Under the pieces are notes generated by a model. That model had not been told where the DNA came from. It worked only from the letters and a program-made list of their open reading frames with translations, and searched no databases. A stretch of DNA of 64,000 nucleotides from Anaeramoeba ignava (lineage: Eukaryota; Metamonada; Anaeramoebidae), in NCBI GenBank assembly GCA_028826165.1, contig JAPDFW010000144.1, positions 1 through 64,000 of the forward strand, written 5' to 3'. A program made the translations under genes and the position numbers. Each line of letters begins with the position of its first letter. Within the stretch, counting starts at the first letter, position 1. Of this stretch, positions 1 through 13,422 are shown in pieces.

Positions 1-1
1 T

Positions 2-3000
2 TATGCAGTTACACAAAAATTTTTCTTTGATACTCTTGTTATTTCTGAACAATTTAAAAATGCGAAATCTGAAGAAACAAATTCTTTTTTTGGATTTTCC
101 AACAAAAATGTTTATGAAAATTTAGTAACTTTTTGGTTCAAAGTTGAAGGATTTGCAAGATTTAATCTCAAAAAAGCATTAATTGCAATTTATAAATCAC
201 AATTAGATGAAAATTTATGTTCTGAAAGTAAAAAAACTACTGATTTTATCATGTCAGTATATGTTAAAAGTATCATTTTGCAACAAAAAATAAATATAAA
301 TGAAAAAGAAGAAAAAGAATCTTATTTTCAAATAAATCAAGATGTGAATAAATATTCAAATCCTCTTATTAACAAAAATAGAAATAATATAACAGAAACA
401 AGAAGTGGAATTCCTGAAGAACAATCATCAAGATATATTTTTATAGATTCCTTAATTGAAACATCAAGTGATTTTAAATATTATCAAATAGGAGTTGATA
501 TTACAACCAAAATAATAGATATGATTACTTACAACCAAGATCCTAGTGTTTATGCTGATTTTGTTGTTATTTTCTTGCAACAAGCAATTCATTTTTGTTA
601 TTTACCTGAATTTAATTTTAAATTTGGAGGTGTTAATACACTTTCTGTATTATGTCCTCGATTAACAAGATTAATTACAGTTGAATATCAAAATAAAATT
701 ATTAGTGCACTTATACTTGTGATCAAAGATACAATTTCAAAATATTCCTTTATAATCCTAAAAAGAGCTGAAACAACTTTAACAGATTTAATATACTCAA
801 TTTCCTCTTTTTATTATTCTGAAAAACAAGAAAGTAAAAATAATAATATTATTGAAGAACAAGATTTATTTAAAGAAAATAATGTAAATGAAAATATGGA
901 AATTGAAATGGAAATTGAAATGGAACAAGAATACAAAAGAGACTTTTTTAACTATGAAGAAGAAATTGATCAGAATATCCAAAACATTCCTAAAGTTTTT
1001 GTTGAATCAATTTCTTTATTATTACAAGAACTTTTTTCTCACAAAAGAAGAATTAGAATAATAATTAAAGAAATATTAAAAATTGCTTATGAAAGTAATC
1101 AAGAAGATAATTTGTGTATTTTCACTGATTTTATCAAAAAGTTCCTTTCTAAATTTAATTGGGATGAAAATAATTATGGTAAAAATATTAGAGTTCTTGA
1201 TGGAATATCTTTTATGTTGAATTTAAATCCAAAAATATTATCAAGTAGTAAATCATATTTATACTTAATTTTACAAAAATCTATCATTTATATAGATCAA
1301 ATACAAGAAAAACAAGATGAAGATAAAAAAAATTAAATAAAAGATTTATTCATGATCCAAATATAGCTTGTTTAATCAAATTTATTACTGAAATTTTCAT
1401 ATCCAAAATACTAAATGAAAATGAAAATGAAAATGAAAATAATCATAAAATTAATATTGAAACATTATTTTCTCTTTTATTCTCAAGCAATGATGAAATT
1501 AGTGCACAAGTAAGAATGCATATTAAAATGATTGAAATTCCCGAAAAAATTAGTGAACCTTTATTCGAAAAATTTTGGATACAAAGAAAAAAACAAGAAT
1601 TTAAAGATTTAACTCAACCATTATTAATTAATATTAATTTACTTGCAGAAATTTTCCCAAATTTTGTTGATCCATCTTTTGTGAATTTTTAGTTGAGATA
1701 CTTAAAAATAAATGTTTGAAAATTAAACAAGAAGATATAAATTTGATCAATATTATTGTTAGTATAATTTCACATACAAATTCTGAAAAGTATTTTATAG
1801 ATATTAAAGATTCAATAATGAATTTGCAAGCACAATTACAAGATTATTCTTTATGGGCAGATACTTTCCAATCTTTCATTTTATATTTTAACAAATTCTC
1901 ACAAAAACTATTGAATACTTTTTATCAAAAGAATGTCTCGATAACAAACAAGAAATTTACTGTTTCATTTCAATATTTTACCAAGAAAAAGCACAAAATT
2001 TACACAATGGATTAATTGAAAGAAGTCAAGAATTTATTGATATTTTTTCAATGAACTTACAAAATATATCTTTAGGTGATCAAAAAGAATTATGAATTAC
2101 TAGAATCACAAAAATGGAGATTTGGATTGGAATTGATGCAAATTTTATTTCATTTTTCATCAAATAAATTTGTCGAGAATAAACTTTTTATGAATACTGT
2201 AATAACATTTTTGGAAAATATATCAGTTCAGTTTGATAGAGCAATCAGATTTTTATCGACAATATGAACCTGAAAGCTTTGCAAGAATAATAATATTTTA
2301 TCTTAAATTAAATAAGGATATTGATATTTTATTTCAGTTAGCTCAATTTTTCCAAATGAAATCATTAATTGATTATCAATCTATAAAAAACTTCTTTTTT
2401 AAAGAAGCACCAAAAATATTCAATGATTACAAAGAAATGATTTTAGATGGATTTTTGAAAAATTTTAAAAATGCAAAAACTCTAAATAAAATAGCTCATT
2501 CTACATGTGAAATGAGAGCATTGATTATCCCATTACTTCTAAATGAATTTACTCAAAATAATGGAGAAAGTAATGTTTCAAATAAGGTTTTGGAAATTAT
2601 AAATGATTCAATTGATATATTTTCTAATTTTAGTTACAGTTATCTTGAAAATGATGAAAAAATAAATTTTAATCAAGATATTTACAATTATGAAAACTAT
2701 TTAATAACAAAATTAGTCAAATATTCTTTCCAATTAATTTATTTGGTTACATTTGAAAAAATCAAAAGTATTCCAAATTTATTTATGAAAATTATGGAAT
2801 TTTTATGGTTCCAAACAGGAAGTATTAATATAAAAATACGAGAAGAAACTTATTCATTACTTATTCAAGCTATTGAATTAATCAAGAAAACTAAACAATT
2901 CCCACTTTATATAAGGTTATATCAATTAATATTAGAAGATATAAAAAAATCAAATCAAGAACAAACTCTTTGGAATTATTTGAAAATAGTAATGAGAAAA

Positions 3001-6000
3001 CTTGAAAATAACACAGAAAATAATATAAATAACAAAAATTTTCCTGAATGGACTTTAATGTTTAAAGAATTTTTTGATCATGAAAAGTTTTTAAAAAATA
3101 TTTATAAAGAAAAACCACCTCCAATTTGTCAATTTATAATTGAAGAAGAAGATATTTTTTATAAATATAAAGATCTATTTACATTTCCAATTATTGAACA
3201 TATTCAAAACTTAGAAATAACTAGATCAAATTTAGATTGTGGATTTGAGCTAATTTATATTATTATTAATTGGAAAATCAAATCAAATGAGAAAGAAAAA
3301 GACTTAAAAAATATTATGGAAATTGAATCAAATTTACAAAAACAAACACAATTAAATGAAAAATATGATGCAATTATTTTCCATAAATTGAATAAATTAA
3401 TATTTAATTTTCTAATAAAGGAAAGATCTTTTAAAAGAGATATTAACAGATGGTTTGATTTGATTGAGAAATCTTTTGAAGGATGGGCTAATATTTCTAT
3501 TTCATTTCCAGATATTATTGGTAATTTTCCAAATGAAAATAATCCATTCCTTTGGCTTTCAAATACAGTTATAACAATTTTATGTATTTTAAGTAAACAT
3601 CAACCAATATCATTTCTACTTAAAAATGGGAAAGAATTAGCAGCTTTTCTGAATACAATACTTATTACAGAAAATAAAGAAATTGTTATAAAAGTTTGTT
3701 ATTTACTAAAAAACTTACTTAAACAAATAACAAATTCTAGTAAACAAAAAAATCAAAATCAAAATCAACAAAATTATAACGATAATGATATGCGAAAATT
3801 TTCAATGACTCTTAAGCAAATTATTCAAGTTATCGAGAAAAAAGTTGCACCAAATACAGATCCAAGAACAAACATCAGAAAATTATTTGGAGTTTCAGAA
3901 TTCTTTAGAACTGTTTATTATCAAATTCCAAACTATCTTGATCAACATTTACCAGATTTACTTTTATATTTTGAACAAGTGATTGTTGTTCATATTGATC
4001 ATGTTAAGAAACCTATTAATATTAATGAAGAATCACAAAATGATGTTGTGAATAGTATTCGCGATTGTTTTTTCATGTTGTCTTTTAGAATAAATAATTT
4101 TCCTTATTTAAGAAAAAGATTTTTAAGAGGAGTAAGAAAAATTATACTTCAATGTGGAGATTTTGGGTTAATATTTGATGTTTTCAAAGTTATTAAAAAT
4201 TGGATAATTGATAAAAATCTGAATGAAAATCAAAACGAAAATAAGATATTTGAAGATTCTTTTAAAACTAAAGATCCAGAAAAACTTCAAAAAATTACAG
4301 GATGGGAAAATTTCCATGATCGTATTAATATCTCTTTAACATTGGAAGAAAAACTTAAATTTATCAGTGATTTTACAGCAGCTTATCGAAATATAGAAAT
4401 TAGAAATAATCCAAATAACCCAGAATTACATCAATTAATTTTTGAAATATTGTTAGAATGTTCTAAATTGGATTATATAGAAAATACAGATATTTTTTTA
4501 GAACAAATATTATATCTTGGATTTGTTTCTCAAAACAAAAAAACAAAAGATCAATTTTTCCAAATTATTCATCAAAAAATGCCAAAGAATACATTAAGAG
4601 AAAGAATATTATTTGTAATTTTAAGTGATATTTGGAAACCTAAAATACCAACTTGGATTAATGAAATATTGAAATTATCAATTAGTTTATATGATCCAGA
4701 AGCTCTTTGTCTAGGATCAATTTTCACATTTTTTAAAAAGAAAGAAATTAATAATGAATTTAATGATTTGCAAATTAATGCTAAAGTTATGGAAGAAAAA
4801 ATACAAAAATTGTTATTTATTATTCCAGATCGGAAATATTTAAAAATACGAGAATTAATTGAACCAATAATTGATTTAATTGACGAAGAACCACAAATGA
4901 TTCAAGCTTTATGGCCAAGTTTATTTTCACAATTCTGGGGAAATATTTTAAATAATGATGAAGAAAGAAGAAAAGTTGCAGTTTCTCTTGTTGATTTTCT
5001 TTTGAAAGAATCATATACTATTAATCGAGATCTTTGCAAAGTAATATTAGATGGATTTTTATATTCAGAACCACGTGTTAGAATATCAATCCAAAAAATC
5101 AAAAACATTGCAAAACAATTTGGACATTGGTATATTGCTGTTGCTATGATGGAAGCATATCATTCAAAATCAGTAGGATTATTAACACATGCGAAAAACA
5201 TTCGAGAAGTTGAAGAAATTGATGAAGCAAACTGCGAGTTATCTGTGATGTTTATGCAACTTGGAGAGATAGATTTGATGTATGGATTGTGGGATATGAT
5301 ATCTGTTAATCAAGAAACAAAACAAGGAATAGCGTTTGTTCAACATGGAATGTGGAAACAAGCTCAAGAATATTTTCTTAAATCAATGGGGAAAGTTGAA
5401 TCTAAATTTGCAGAAAACAATCCAGGAAAAGGAGAACTTGGATTCTCTGAAGAGCAGTGGATTTATTGCTCACAAATAATTGGAGATTATTCAACTCTTC
5501 TTGGATTTTCAGAAAAAATAAATCATTCAGAATTATTGTTGGATTCAGCATGGAATTTGGGGAAATTGAAACATATAGCACGAGCATTAAAACAAAATTC
5601 ACAAACATTGGAAAGAGCTCAACAATTATTATATCAAGGATATTTGTTTTATACTCAAATTAATTTGAATATTATTGAAGCTAAATTTAAAAATTTTGTT
5701 AGAAATCCAATACAAAGTAATTTGAATGAACAAACTACATTTGAAAGCATAAATCAAAATCGAAATTTCCAAAAATCATTTCTCTTTAAAAAATCAACAA
5801 GTGAAAATGATATTAGTAATTTAAAAACAGTTGTAGATCAAGAAAATTCAAATAATCCAAATACAAATGAAGAACGTCCAACAAGAAAAATTTCTTTTTG
5901 GGATGAAGAAAATGCAAATAATAAAACAAACTCAGTAAATCAAGAATCTAAAGAAAATCATAATACAAATAAAAATTTGAATGGATATCAAACAAAAATA

Positions 6001-8916
6001 GAAACTGATGAAAATGAGAAACAAAGAATAATCAAAACAAAACAAAAAATGAGAAGATTTGATTCTTTTGAAACTTTTGAATTTGAATCACTAAGTGATA
6101 TTATTCATTTAAAAGCTGCTTATCAAGAAGGAATTTTGTATTTAATTACTGAATGGGATACATTACCTAAAAATTTAAGCAATTTACATATTAGATTTCT
6201 CCAAAAATTTCAACCATTTATTGAATTTTTTGAATCAATCAAAGTATTTAAAATTATCAAAAATTCATTAGAAAATAACACAAAAACAGAAATGGAACAT
6301 TTTCTTACAATGTGGAAAAACAGAATTCCAGATATTCATGAAGAATTATCGATTTGGAATAATTTATTTGTTTGGAGATTTCATATATTTGGGAATATTG
6401 AAAGAGTTTCCAAATTTAATATTCACAACAAATTTGAAAATATGGCAATTTATCAATCAGCAAAAGCATTAATTTTGATTGCGAAAATTTTTAGAAAACA
6501 AGGATTACCAAATAATGGAATTAGATATTTAGATCGAATCCATACCTTCTCGATTGTAACAACAAATGATATGTTTCAAAATTTAAAAGAAAAAACCAAA
6601 TGTTGTTTAGAAGTTCCAAATCGAATTCCAGAATTTCTTCAATTTCTAAATGATGATCAATTAAATAATTTTCCAGATCATAATCAAAGATCAACTTTGA
6701 AAAGATGTCAAGCAGAATTATATTCCAAACTTTCATTTTTTCAAGAAGCCAATGAAAAATTTTATCAAAGTACAAAAATATCTCAATTTGTTGGAAGTAA
6801 TTGGAAAGCATGGGGTAAATTTTGTGATCAAATGTGGAAAAAAACCAAGAATATTTCTTGGGTTAAAGAAGCAATAAAAAATTACATTCAAACTATGATA
6901 TTTGGAGAAGATAAACAAGCTGATATTGCACCAAGAATTATTTATCTATCAAGATATGAAAACATGAGTGATGAAAACATTCCTCGATTATTAATAAATG
7001 ATACACCTATTTATGTTTGGGTTATTTGGATACCACAATTAATTTCAGAAATTATTCAAAGAAATCACATTCCTATCTACAAGAATTTATTAGCTAAAAT
7101 ATCGTTGGTTTATCCGCAAGCTGTTTATTATCATCTCCGTTCATCAATTCAACAAATTTTATCTCTTGAAAAATTGGGAATTTTGGAAATAAATTTGATT
7201 ATTAGAGCGTTAAATGATATTATGAAATATTTGAAACAAAATGAAATTATAAAGAAAAAAATGTCTAAGAAGACAAATTTTGAAGAATCATCAACAGAAC
7301 AAATTGATAATATTATTCGATCTGTAATTTCAAATTTCCAATCAACACTTTCTGATGAATGTTTAAATGATTTAGATAAAATTTATTATAAAATTATTAA
7401 TTCATGTGAGACATTTGATGGTTTCATTTCTTTAGAAGATATTCAAGAAGTCATTAAGAAATATTCACAAGAAAAGTCATTAAAGGAGATTTTTGAATTT
7501 TCAGAAATTATAAAATTAGAGAAAAAGAACCCAGAATTATCAAAAATTAAAGTATCTGAAATCCGAGATATAATTAGAGCAACTACAGCTTCTCTTCGAA
7601 GATTATTCAGATCAAATATGGAGAATAAATATGTTGAAGATTTTGATTTTGCACTTTCACAAAGTAGATTTGAAGATAATATTGAAGTTCCAGGTCAATA
7701 TTTAGAACCTAATTTTTACATTGATAAACATCGAAAAATTTATTGTATTCATCCTGAATTTCAATCAATAATGAAATCAAATGTTGTATTTCGCAAGATT
7801 AAATTTGTTGATAATTGTGGAGATTTTCATGATTTTATTGTTGAAAGAATGAGTTATTTGGATTCGAGATCTGAGGAAAGAGTTATACAATTTATGCGTA
7901 TTCTGAATATTCATTTGGATAAATATTATCAAACTAAAAAAAGAGGAATTAAGTTTACATTACCAGTTATTTTACCATTAACAAAAGATGTAAGAATTTT
8001 TAAAGGGATGAGTGATGTTGTATCGTTTTCCGAAGTTTGTGAAGATTATTTTTATCAGAAAGGAATATATTTTGAAAATCCCATTATATATCATTTTAAT
8101 AAGATTAGCAAATTTAAAAAATTAGAAGAAAAATCAACAGAAAAAAATGAAATGAAGAAAAAACAATATTTGATGAAAATATTCCAAAAGATACAAAACA
8201 AATTTGTTCCTCCACCCTTATTCCATTTATTTATGTTTTCAATGTTTTCATCTGTTTATGAAACTTGGGTTTTTAGGAAGCAATTTACAATACAACATGG
8301 ATTGAATTCTTTAATAAAATTTTTATTTAGTATTGAAGATAAGCCAATAAATAGGATTTATTTTGACAGAACATCAGGGAAATTGATTCATACAAGAATG
8401 AATATGAAAATTGAATCAGATGAATTACTTTATGAATATAAACCAAATGATGTTCCAATGAGATTAACACCAAATATTATTGGATTCATGTCAAATATTG
8501 GAGTTGAAGGAACATTTTCAGTTGTTTTAACTTGTTCTTCTCTTTGTTTTACTAAGAAAGAGTTTAGTTTAGAAAATTGTCTTAATTTAATTATTAAAGA
8601 TGAAATGTTTTCAAAAAGAATTGAAAAAGTTATTTCCAATGAAAATTATCAAACGAAAATAAGTAATTATAATCAAATTGATGATTATTTGATAATTGAT
8701 GAAAATTTTTTGGATAAAATGGAAAAAAATGTTGAAAAAATTCTTAATAGAATTAATTTACTTTCACCAAAAGAATCATTAGAAAATTTAAATCAAAATC
8801 AAAATCAAAATCAAAATCAAAAACCAATAAATTGGTATGCAAAAGAATTAATATATCATTGTTCAAATATTGAGAATATTTCATTAATTAAACCTAACTT
8901 TTTTCCTTGGTTTTGA
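2..8916 (+). CDS. TRRAP: TRRAP/Tra1 PIKK-family pseudokinase (5' partial, frame-broken near the start)
   Basis: Scaffold subunit of SAGA/NuA4-type histone acetyltransferase complexes that binds activators; nuclear. The frame is open from base 2 to 1336. It is then broken several times up to about 2240, and is uninterrupted for about 2,220 codons to 8916. HEAT-like helices fill the first part, a FAT region lies roughly at 5100-7000, and a PI3K-like domain begins near 7690 (PGQYLEPNF). The stretch VPMRLTPN near 8454 and the C-terminal PNFFPWF are typical of the TRRAP FATC end. The PIKK catalytic-loop and DFG positions are not conserved (EDKPINR and RMN instead), as expected for the kinase-dead TRRAP branch. 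A short NQ run precedes the FATC tail. The gene starts upstream of the window. Breaks lie at the A8 run 1325-1332, the T5 run 1686-1690, and near 1985-2015, 2080-2096 and 2225-2245. Family assignment is firm; the N-terminal frame is not. Confidence 0.93.
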
Positions 8917-10055
8917 AAGAAGAAGAAAATAATTAAATTATAAATATGAATATAAATATAAATATAAATATAAATATAAATATAAATATAAATATAAATA
9001 TAAATATAAATATAAATATAAATATAAATCAAAATCAAAATCAAAATCAAAATCAAATTCAAAATCAAAATCAAAATCAAAATCAAATTCAAAATCAAAA
9101 TCAAATTCAAAATCAAATTCAAAATCAAAATCAAATTCAAATTCAAATTCAAATTCAAATTCAAAATCAAATTCAAATTCAAATTCAAATTCAAATTCAA
9201 ATTCAAAATCAAAATCAAAATCAAAATCAAATTTAAAATCAAATTCAAATTCAAATTCAAATTCAAATTCAAAATCAAATTCAAAATCAAAATCAAATTT
9301 CAAAAATCAAAATCAAATTCAAATTCAAATCAAAATCAAAATCAAATTCGAATTCAAAATCAAAATCAAAATCAAAATCAAAAAATAATATATTGGTATG
9401 CAAAAGAATTAATATATCATTGTTCAAATATTGAGAATATTTCATTAATTAAACCTAACTTTTTTCCTTGGTTTTGAAAGAAGAAGAAAATAATTAAATT
9501 ATAAATATAAATATAAATATAAATTTAAATATAAATATAAATATAAATATAAATTTAAATTCAAATTCAAATCCAAATTCAAAATCAAAATCAAATTTAA
9601 ATTCAAATTTAAATTCAAATTCAAATTTAAATCCAAATTCAAATTCAAAATCAAATTCAAATTCAAAATGAAAATGAAAAAATAATAAATTGGTATGCAA
9701 AAGAATTAATATATCATTGTTCAAATATTGAGAATATTTCATTAATTAAACCTAACTTTTTTCCTTGGTTTTGAAAGAAGAAGAAAATAATTAAATTATA
9801 AATATAAATATAAATATAAATTTAAATATAAATATAAATATAAATATAAATCAAAATCAAATTCAAATTCAAATCCAAAATCAAAATCAAATTCAAATTC
9901 AAATTCAAAATCAAATTCAAATTCAAATTCAAATTCAAAATCAAATTTCAAAAATGAAAATGAAAAAATAATAAATTGGTATGCAAAAGAATTAATATAT
10001 CATTGTTCAAATATTGAGAATATTTCATTAATTAAACCTAACTTTTTTCCTTTTC
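8917..10055 (+). repeat. Three extra copies of the TRRAP 3' end separated by hexamer microsatellites
   Basis: The last part of the TRRAP coding region (INWYAKELIYHCSN through PWF and the stop, plus about 30 bases downstream) recurs almost identically starting near 9385, 9681 and 9966. The copies are separated by AAATAT, CAAAAT and CAAATT hexamer tracts. The first two extra copies keep the stop codon. The third ends abruptly just before the last three codons and runs into T-rich sequence. No start codon or independent gene is visible. I read this as tandem duplication of the gene's terminal segment, probably through the CAAAAT tract inside the coding region. Confidence 0.9.
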
Positions 10056-10162
10056 CTTTTTTCTTTTTTCTTTTTGTGAAATTTTTTCTTTTTAAAAAAA
10101 AAATTCAAAAATTTAACAATTTAAAAATTTCATTTTTCTTCACTTTTCTTTTATTATTGAAA

Positions 10163-11415
10163 ATGAAAGTTTTTATTCTTTATGCTCATGTAACAATTTT
10201 CACAAACAGAAATCCCTTTTTTCTTTTACTAAATTTCTTTTTCATTTTTTTTTTAAAACAAAACAAAAAAGCCTGAACCAAAATCTTACAATTGCAAACT
10301 TAAGAATAAAGCCTTTACAACACTTACTAGACAAGGACATGAAGTTAAAGTGAGTGATCTTTATGCAATGGAATGGAAAACAGTTGCTGATAAAGTAAAA
10401 AAATTAATAAAATAAATTTGCTTTTTTTTCTTTTTGCTTTTTTTTTTCTTATTTTTGTTCTCTTTTTTTTTATTTAATTTTTAAAGGAAGATTTTACTGA
10501 ATTAGAAAGCAAAGATTTTTTAAAATATCAAGTTGAACAAAAGAAAAGAAAATTAACAGAAGATATTTTAGAAGAACAAAAAAAAGTAGAATGGGCAGAT
10601 TTAATTATAGTTCAATTTCCATTTTGGTGGTTTGGAGTAAATTTTGAATTATTATCCAAAAATAAAAATAATAAAAATAAAAATAATAGAAATAATAATA
10701 AAAATAACAAAAATAATAATAATAAAAATAAAAATAATAATAATAAAAATAATAAAAATAAAAATAATAATAATAAATATAATAATAAATATAATAATAA
10801 TAAGGTTCCAGCTATTATTAAAGGATGGATGGATAGAGTTTTAACTAGTGGTTGGGCTTATTCTTGGCCTAATATTTATGATAAAGGACCTTTCACTAAA
10901 AAGAAAGTGCTTATTTCAACAACAACTGGAGGACCAGATGCTTTGTATACTGACAAAAATTTAAATGGAGATATTATTCAAATTCTTTTCCCAGTTCTTC
11001 ATAGTTGTAACTTATTCTTTTTTACATTAAAATTTTCCTTTTTCCATAAAAAAATTTTTTTTTTCTTTTCGGGAAAATTTCTTTTTTAATCCATTTTCTT
11101 TTGCTTTTTTTTTAATAAGTTTATTTTTGCGGATTTCAAATTCTTCAACCTAATCTTATTTTTTCACCAGCTCATTCAGAAGTTGATCGAAAAAGAGTAA
11201 TTTAAAACCAAAAACAGTTTTAAATTAAAATGGTTCTAATTTATTTATATTTTTTTCTTTCTTTCTTTTTTTAATTTTAGGATTTAAAAAGTTGGGCAGC
11301 TCGACTTAAAAAAATTAGTGAAGAAAAACCACTTCCATTTTCTCGTCAAGATGAATATTGCGAACTTACTTCTTTAAAGAAGACTGATATGGATATTTTA
11401 ATGAGGAAAAAATAA
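10163..11415 (+). CDS. NAD(P)H:quinone reductase, NQO1-like flavodoxin fold
   Basis: Six exons in consistent phase: 10163-10189, 10272-10394, 10487-10636, 10805-11006, 11120-11196 and 11281-11415, giving 237 residues. Two-electron reductase of quinones using NAD(P)H and FAD, expected in the cytosol. The N-terminus MKVFILYAHPEPKSYN carries the flavin-binding AHPxxxS motif. Further family signatures are SDLYAM, ADLIIVQFPFWWFG, VPAIIKGWMDRV, YDKGPF, the STTTGG flavin/nicotinamide loop and FCGFQILQPNL. Length and motif order match animal NQO1 and bacterial MdaB-type proteins. Donors are GTAACA, GTAAAA, GTAAAT, GTAACT and GTAATT; acceptors end in AAG or TAG. Intron 3 is mostly AAT trinucleotides. 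The exon 4-5 junction was fixed by the conserved CGFQ block. Confidence 0.88.
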
Positions 11416-11612
11416 AAGGAAAAAGAAAAAATTCTCAAAAAAAAAAAAAACAAATCAAAATTATTTCTTCAATTCATTTCTTTTTTAATTCCAAACCTTT
11501 CTTTCTTTTTTTGCTTTCTTTCCAAAAAAACAACAATTAAAATTCAAAAATCAAAAAATATTTTTTTCATTTTTTCATTTTTTCATTTTTAATAAAAATT
11601 ATAATAATAAAA

Positions 11613-12338
11613 ATGGTTGTTGGATTTTTAATTCATGTTTTTACACCCAAACCTTCAATAAATTCAATTTTATTTTCTAATTTTTATTCTACAAAATTAA
11701 ATGATGAAGATGAAATTAAAAGATCAACAGCAATTATTCAACAAGTTATTCAAGATTATTCATTTCAAGAAAAATGTTTAAAATCAACACCAATTAATGA
11801 AGGGATTGATTCCAAAATGTAATCAAAAATTCAATTCAAAAATTCAATTCAAAAATTCAATTCAAAATCATTTAATGAAACACTTTTTTTTCTTCTTAGA
11901 AAAATTCAAATTCAAGAAAAAAGTGTCAATATTGGAAGTTTTAGAATCCCTAAAGGAAAATTATTTGATTCACCCAAAATAGTTTTATGGAAAAAAGTCT
12001 ATGAGTATCAAAATTTCAAATTTATTCATATTCATTTTTATTCCTTTTAATTTCAAATTATTTTTTCATTTTATAGGGTTTTTTATACTTTAATTCTTGA
12101 AAAAGATGAAAATCGAAAACTTGCCAAATATTTTTTACAACAATTTGTTTTATCTTTGAATGATTTATTTCGAGATGATAAAATTTCTTCTAAACCTCGA
12201 GATTTATTTACAAAAGCAGAAGAAGTTTTAATTTTGGTTGATCAAACTTTACCAGGAGGTCAATTAATTTATCCAAATTCTTATCTTATGAAACATATTC
12301 AAAAACAAACAAAAACATTAATTTCTGAAAAGAAGTGA
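11613..12338 (+). CDS. AP5S1: AP-5 adaptor complex sigma subunit
   Basis: Three exons, 11613-11818, 11900-12004 and 12077-12338, give 190 residues, close to the roughly 200 of animal AP5S1. The protein starts MVVGFLIHVF, resembling the MVHAFLIHTL start of AP5S1. It continues with FRIPKGKLFDSPKIVLWKKV, VFYTLILEKDEN, LLRD-like helices and a C-terminal LPGGQLIYPNSYLMKHI block, matching the order of the longin-like AP5S1 fold. AP-5 is the late-endosomal adaptor that works with SPG11/SPG15. It is an old eukaryotic complex but is lost in many lineages. The exon 2 donor is GTATCA; using it restores both the phase and the conserved WKKVYEVFYTL. Identification rests on remembered family alignment only. 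Confidence 0.72.
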
Positions 12339-12469
12339 AAAGAAATTTTTTTTCTTATTAAATTTCTTCAAAAATAAAAAATTAAATCAAAAAAAAAAAG
12401 TGGAATTGATTTTGATTTTAGATTTTTGATTATCCAAAAATTCCAAATTCTCAAATAAATTTTTTCCTT

Positions 12470-13149
12470 TCAAGCAAAAGTCAAATCCTTGAAAAAAAAT
12501 TGCCAAAAAATTCCAAAAAAACAAAGTAATAAACAACCACAACCAGCAAGTGAAATTATAACTATTGATTCACCAAGAGTAACAGAATATAATTTCCCAC
12601 ATTCATCTTTCTAAAAATTAAATTAAATATTAAATTAAAAATTAATTAAATATTTTCAAAATATTTTTCTTACAACTCCTTCTCTTGTTGCCCAAACTAA
12701 TCCAATTATTGACCAAACAATCAAGAATAAAGAAATTAATCCATTTAAAAATTCATAATTACATAAAAATTTCGATTTAATAAAAAAATTGGAAATAATA
12801 TTGTAACTCCTAAACAAATATTAAAAACTAAAACCCAAGTCCAAAGTGGTTTTGAACAATCCTAAATTTAAAAAAAGCAAAAAATAATTTTGTCCCGAAT
12901 TTAAATTAAATCTTATTTTAATTTTAATTTAAATTTTAATTTACTTTATCTTTATCTTTTGAAGCAACTCCAAGTGATGGTGCAATTATAATAATAATAA
13001 TGATTGAATTTACAATCCAAATTGGAAGAACTTCACCTTTTGTTTTTTTAAAAGAAAAGAAGAATTAAATTGAAAAAAAAATATTATTTAAATTATAAAA
13101 ATAAATTAATTTAAATTTAAATTTAAATTTAAAGCAAACTTGTTCTCAT
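12470..13149 (-). pseudogene. Four-TM small membrane protein, copy 1 (frameshifted)
   Basis: Exons on the minus strand: 13140-13149, 12945-13036, 12674-12861 and 12470-12610. The first exon codes only MRT plus one base. Exon 2 encodes a membrane helix ending SLGVASKDKDK. Exon 3 encodes two helices, starting DCSKPLWTWVLVFN. Exon 4 starts KDECGKLYSVTLGES and encodes the fourth helix. Exon 3 is one base short: an A5 run at 12747-12751 where copy 2 has A6, causing a premature stop after MNF. The last exon also diverges from the other copies near its C-terminus (FFGIFWQFFF). Family unknown to me. The break may be a genuine pseudogene mutation or a homopolymer consensus error. Confidence 0.7.
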
Positions 13150-13422
13150 GTTATTATTATTAAAAAACAATTAAAAATGAAAAAGAAAAAATGAAATCCA
13201 AAAAATAAATATTTTTTCTTTCTTTTTTTGTTAATTATTTTTTATTCTTTTATTCTGAAATTAAAAAGTGAAATTAAAAAAAAAGTGGAATTGATTTTGA
13301 TTTTGATTTTGATTTTGATTTTGATTTTGATTTTGATTTTGATTTTAGATTTTTGATTTTGATTTTGATTTTAGATTTTTGATTATCCAAAAATTCCAAA
13401 TTCTCAAATAAATTTTTTCCTT

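Noticed and set aside
8856..9742. Minus-strand frames rich in Phe-Asp/Glu and Leu-Asn, and a plus frame of Ile-Asn/Gln
   Set aside because: Translation of the hexamer tracts between TRRAP tail copies; no conserved sequence.
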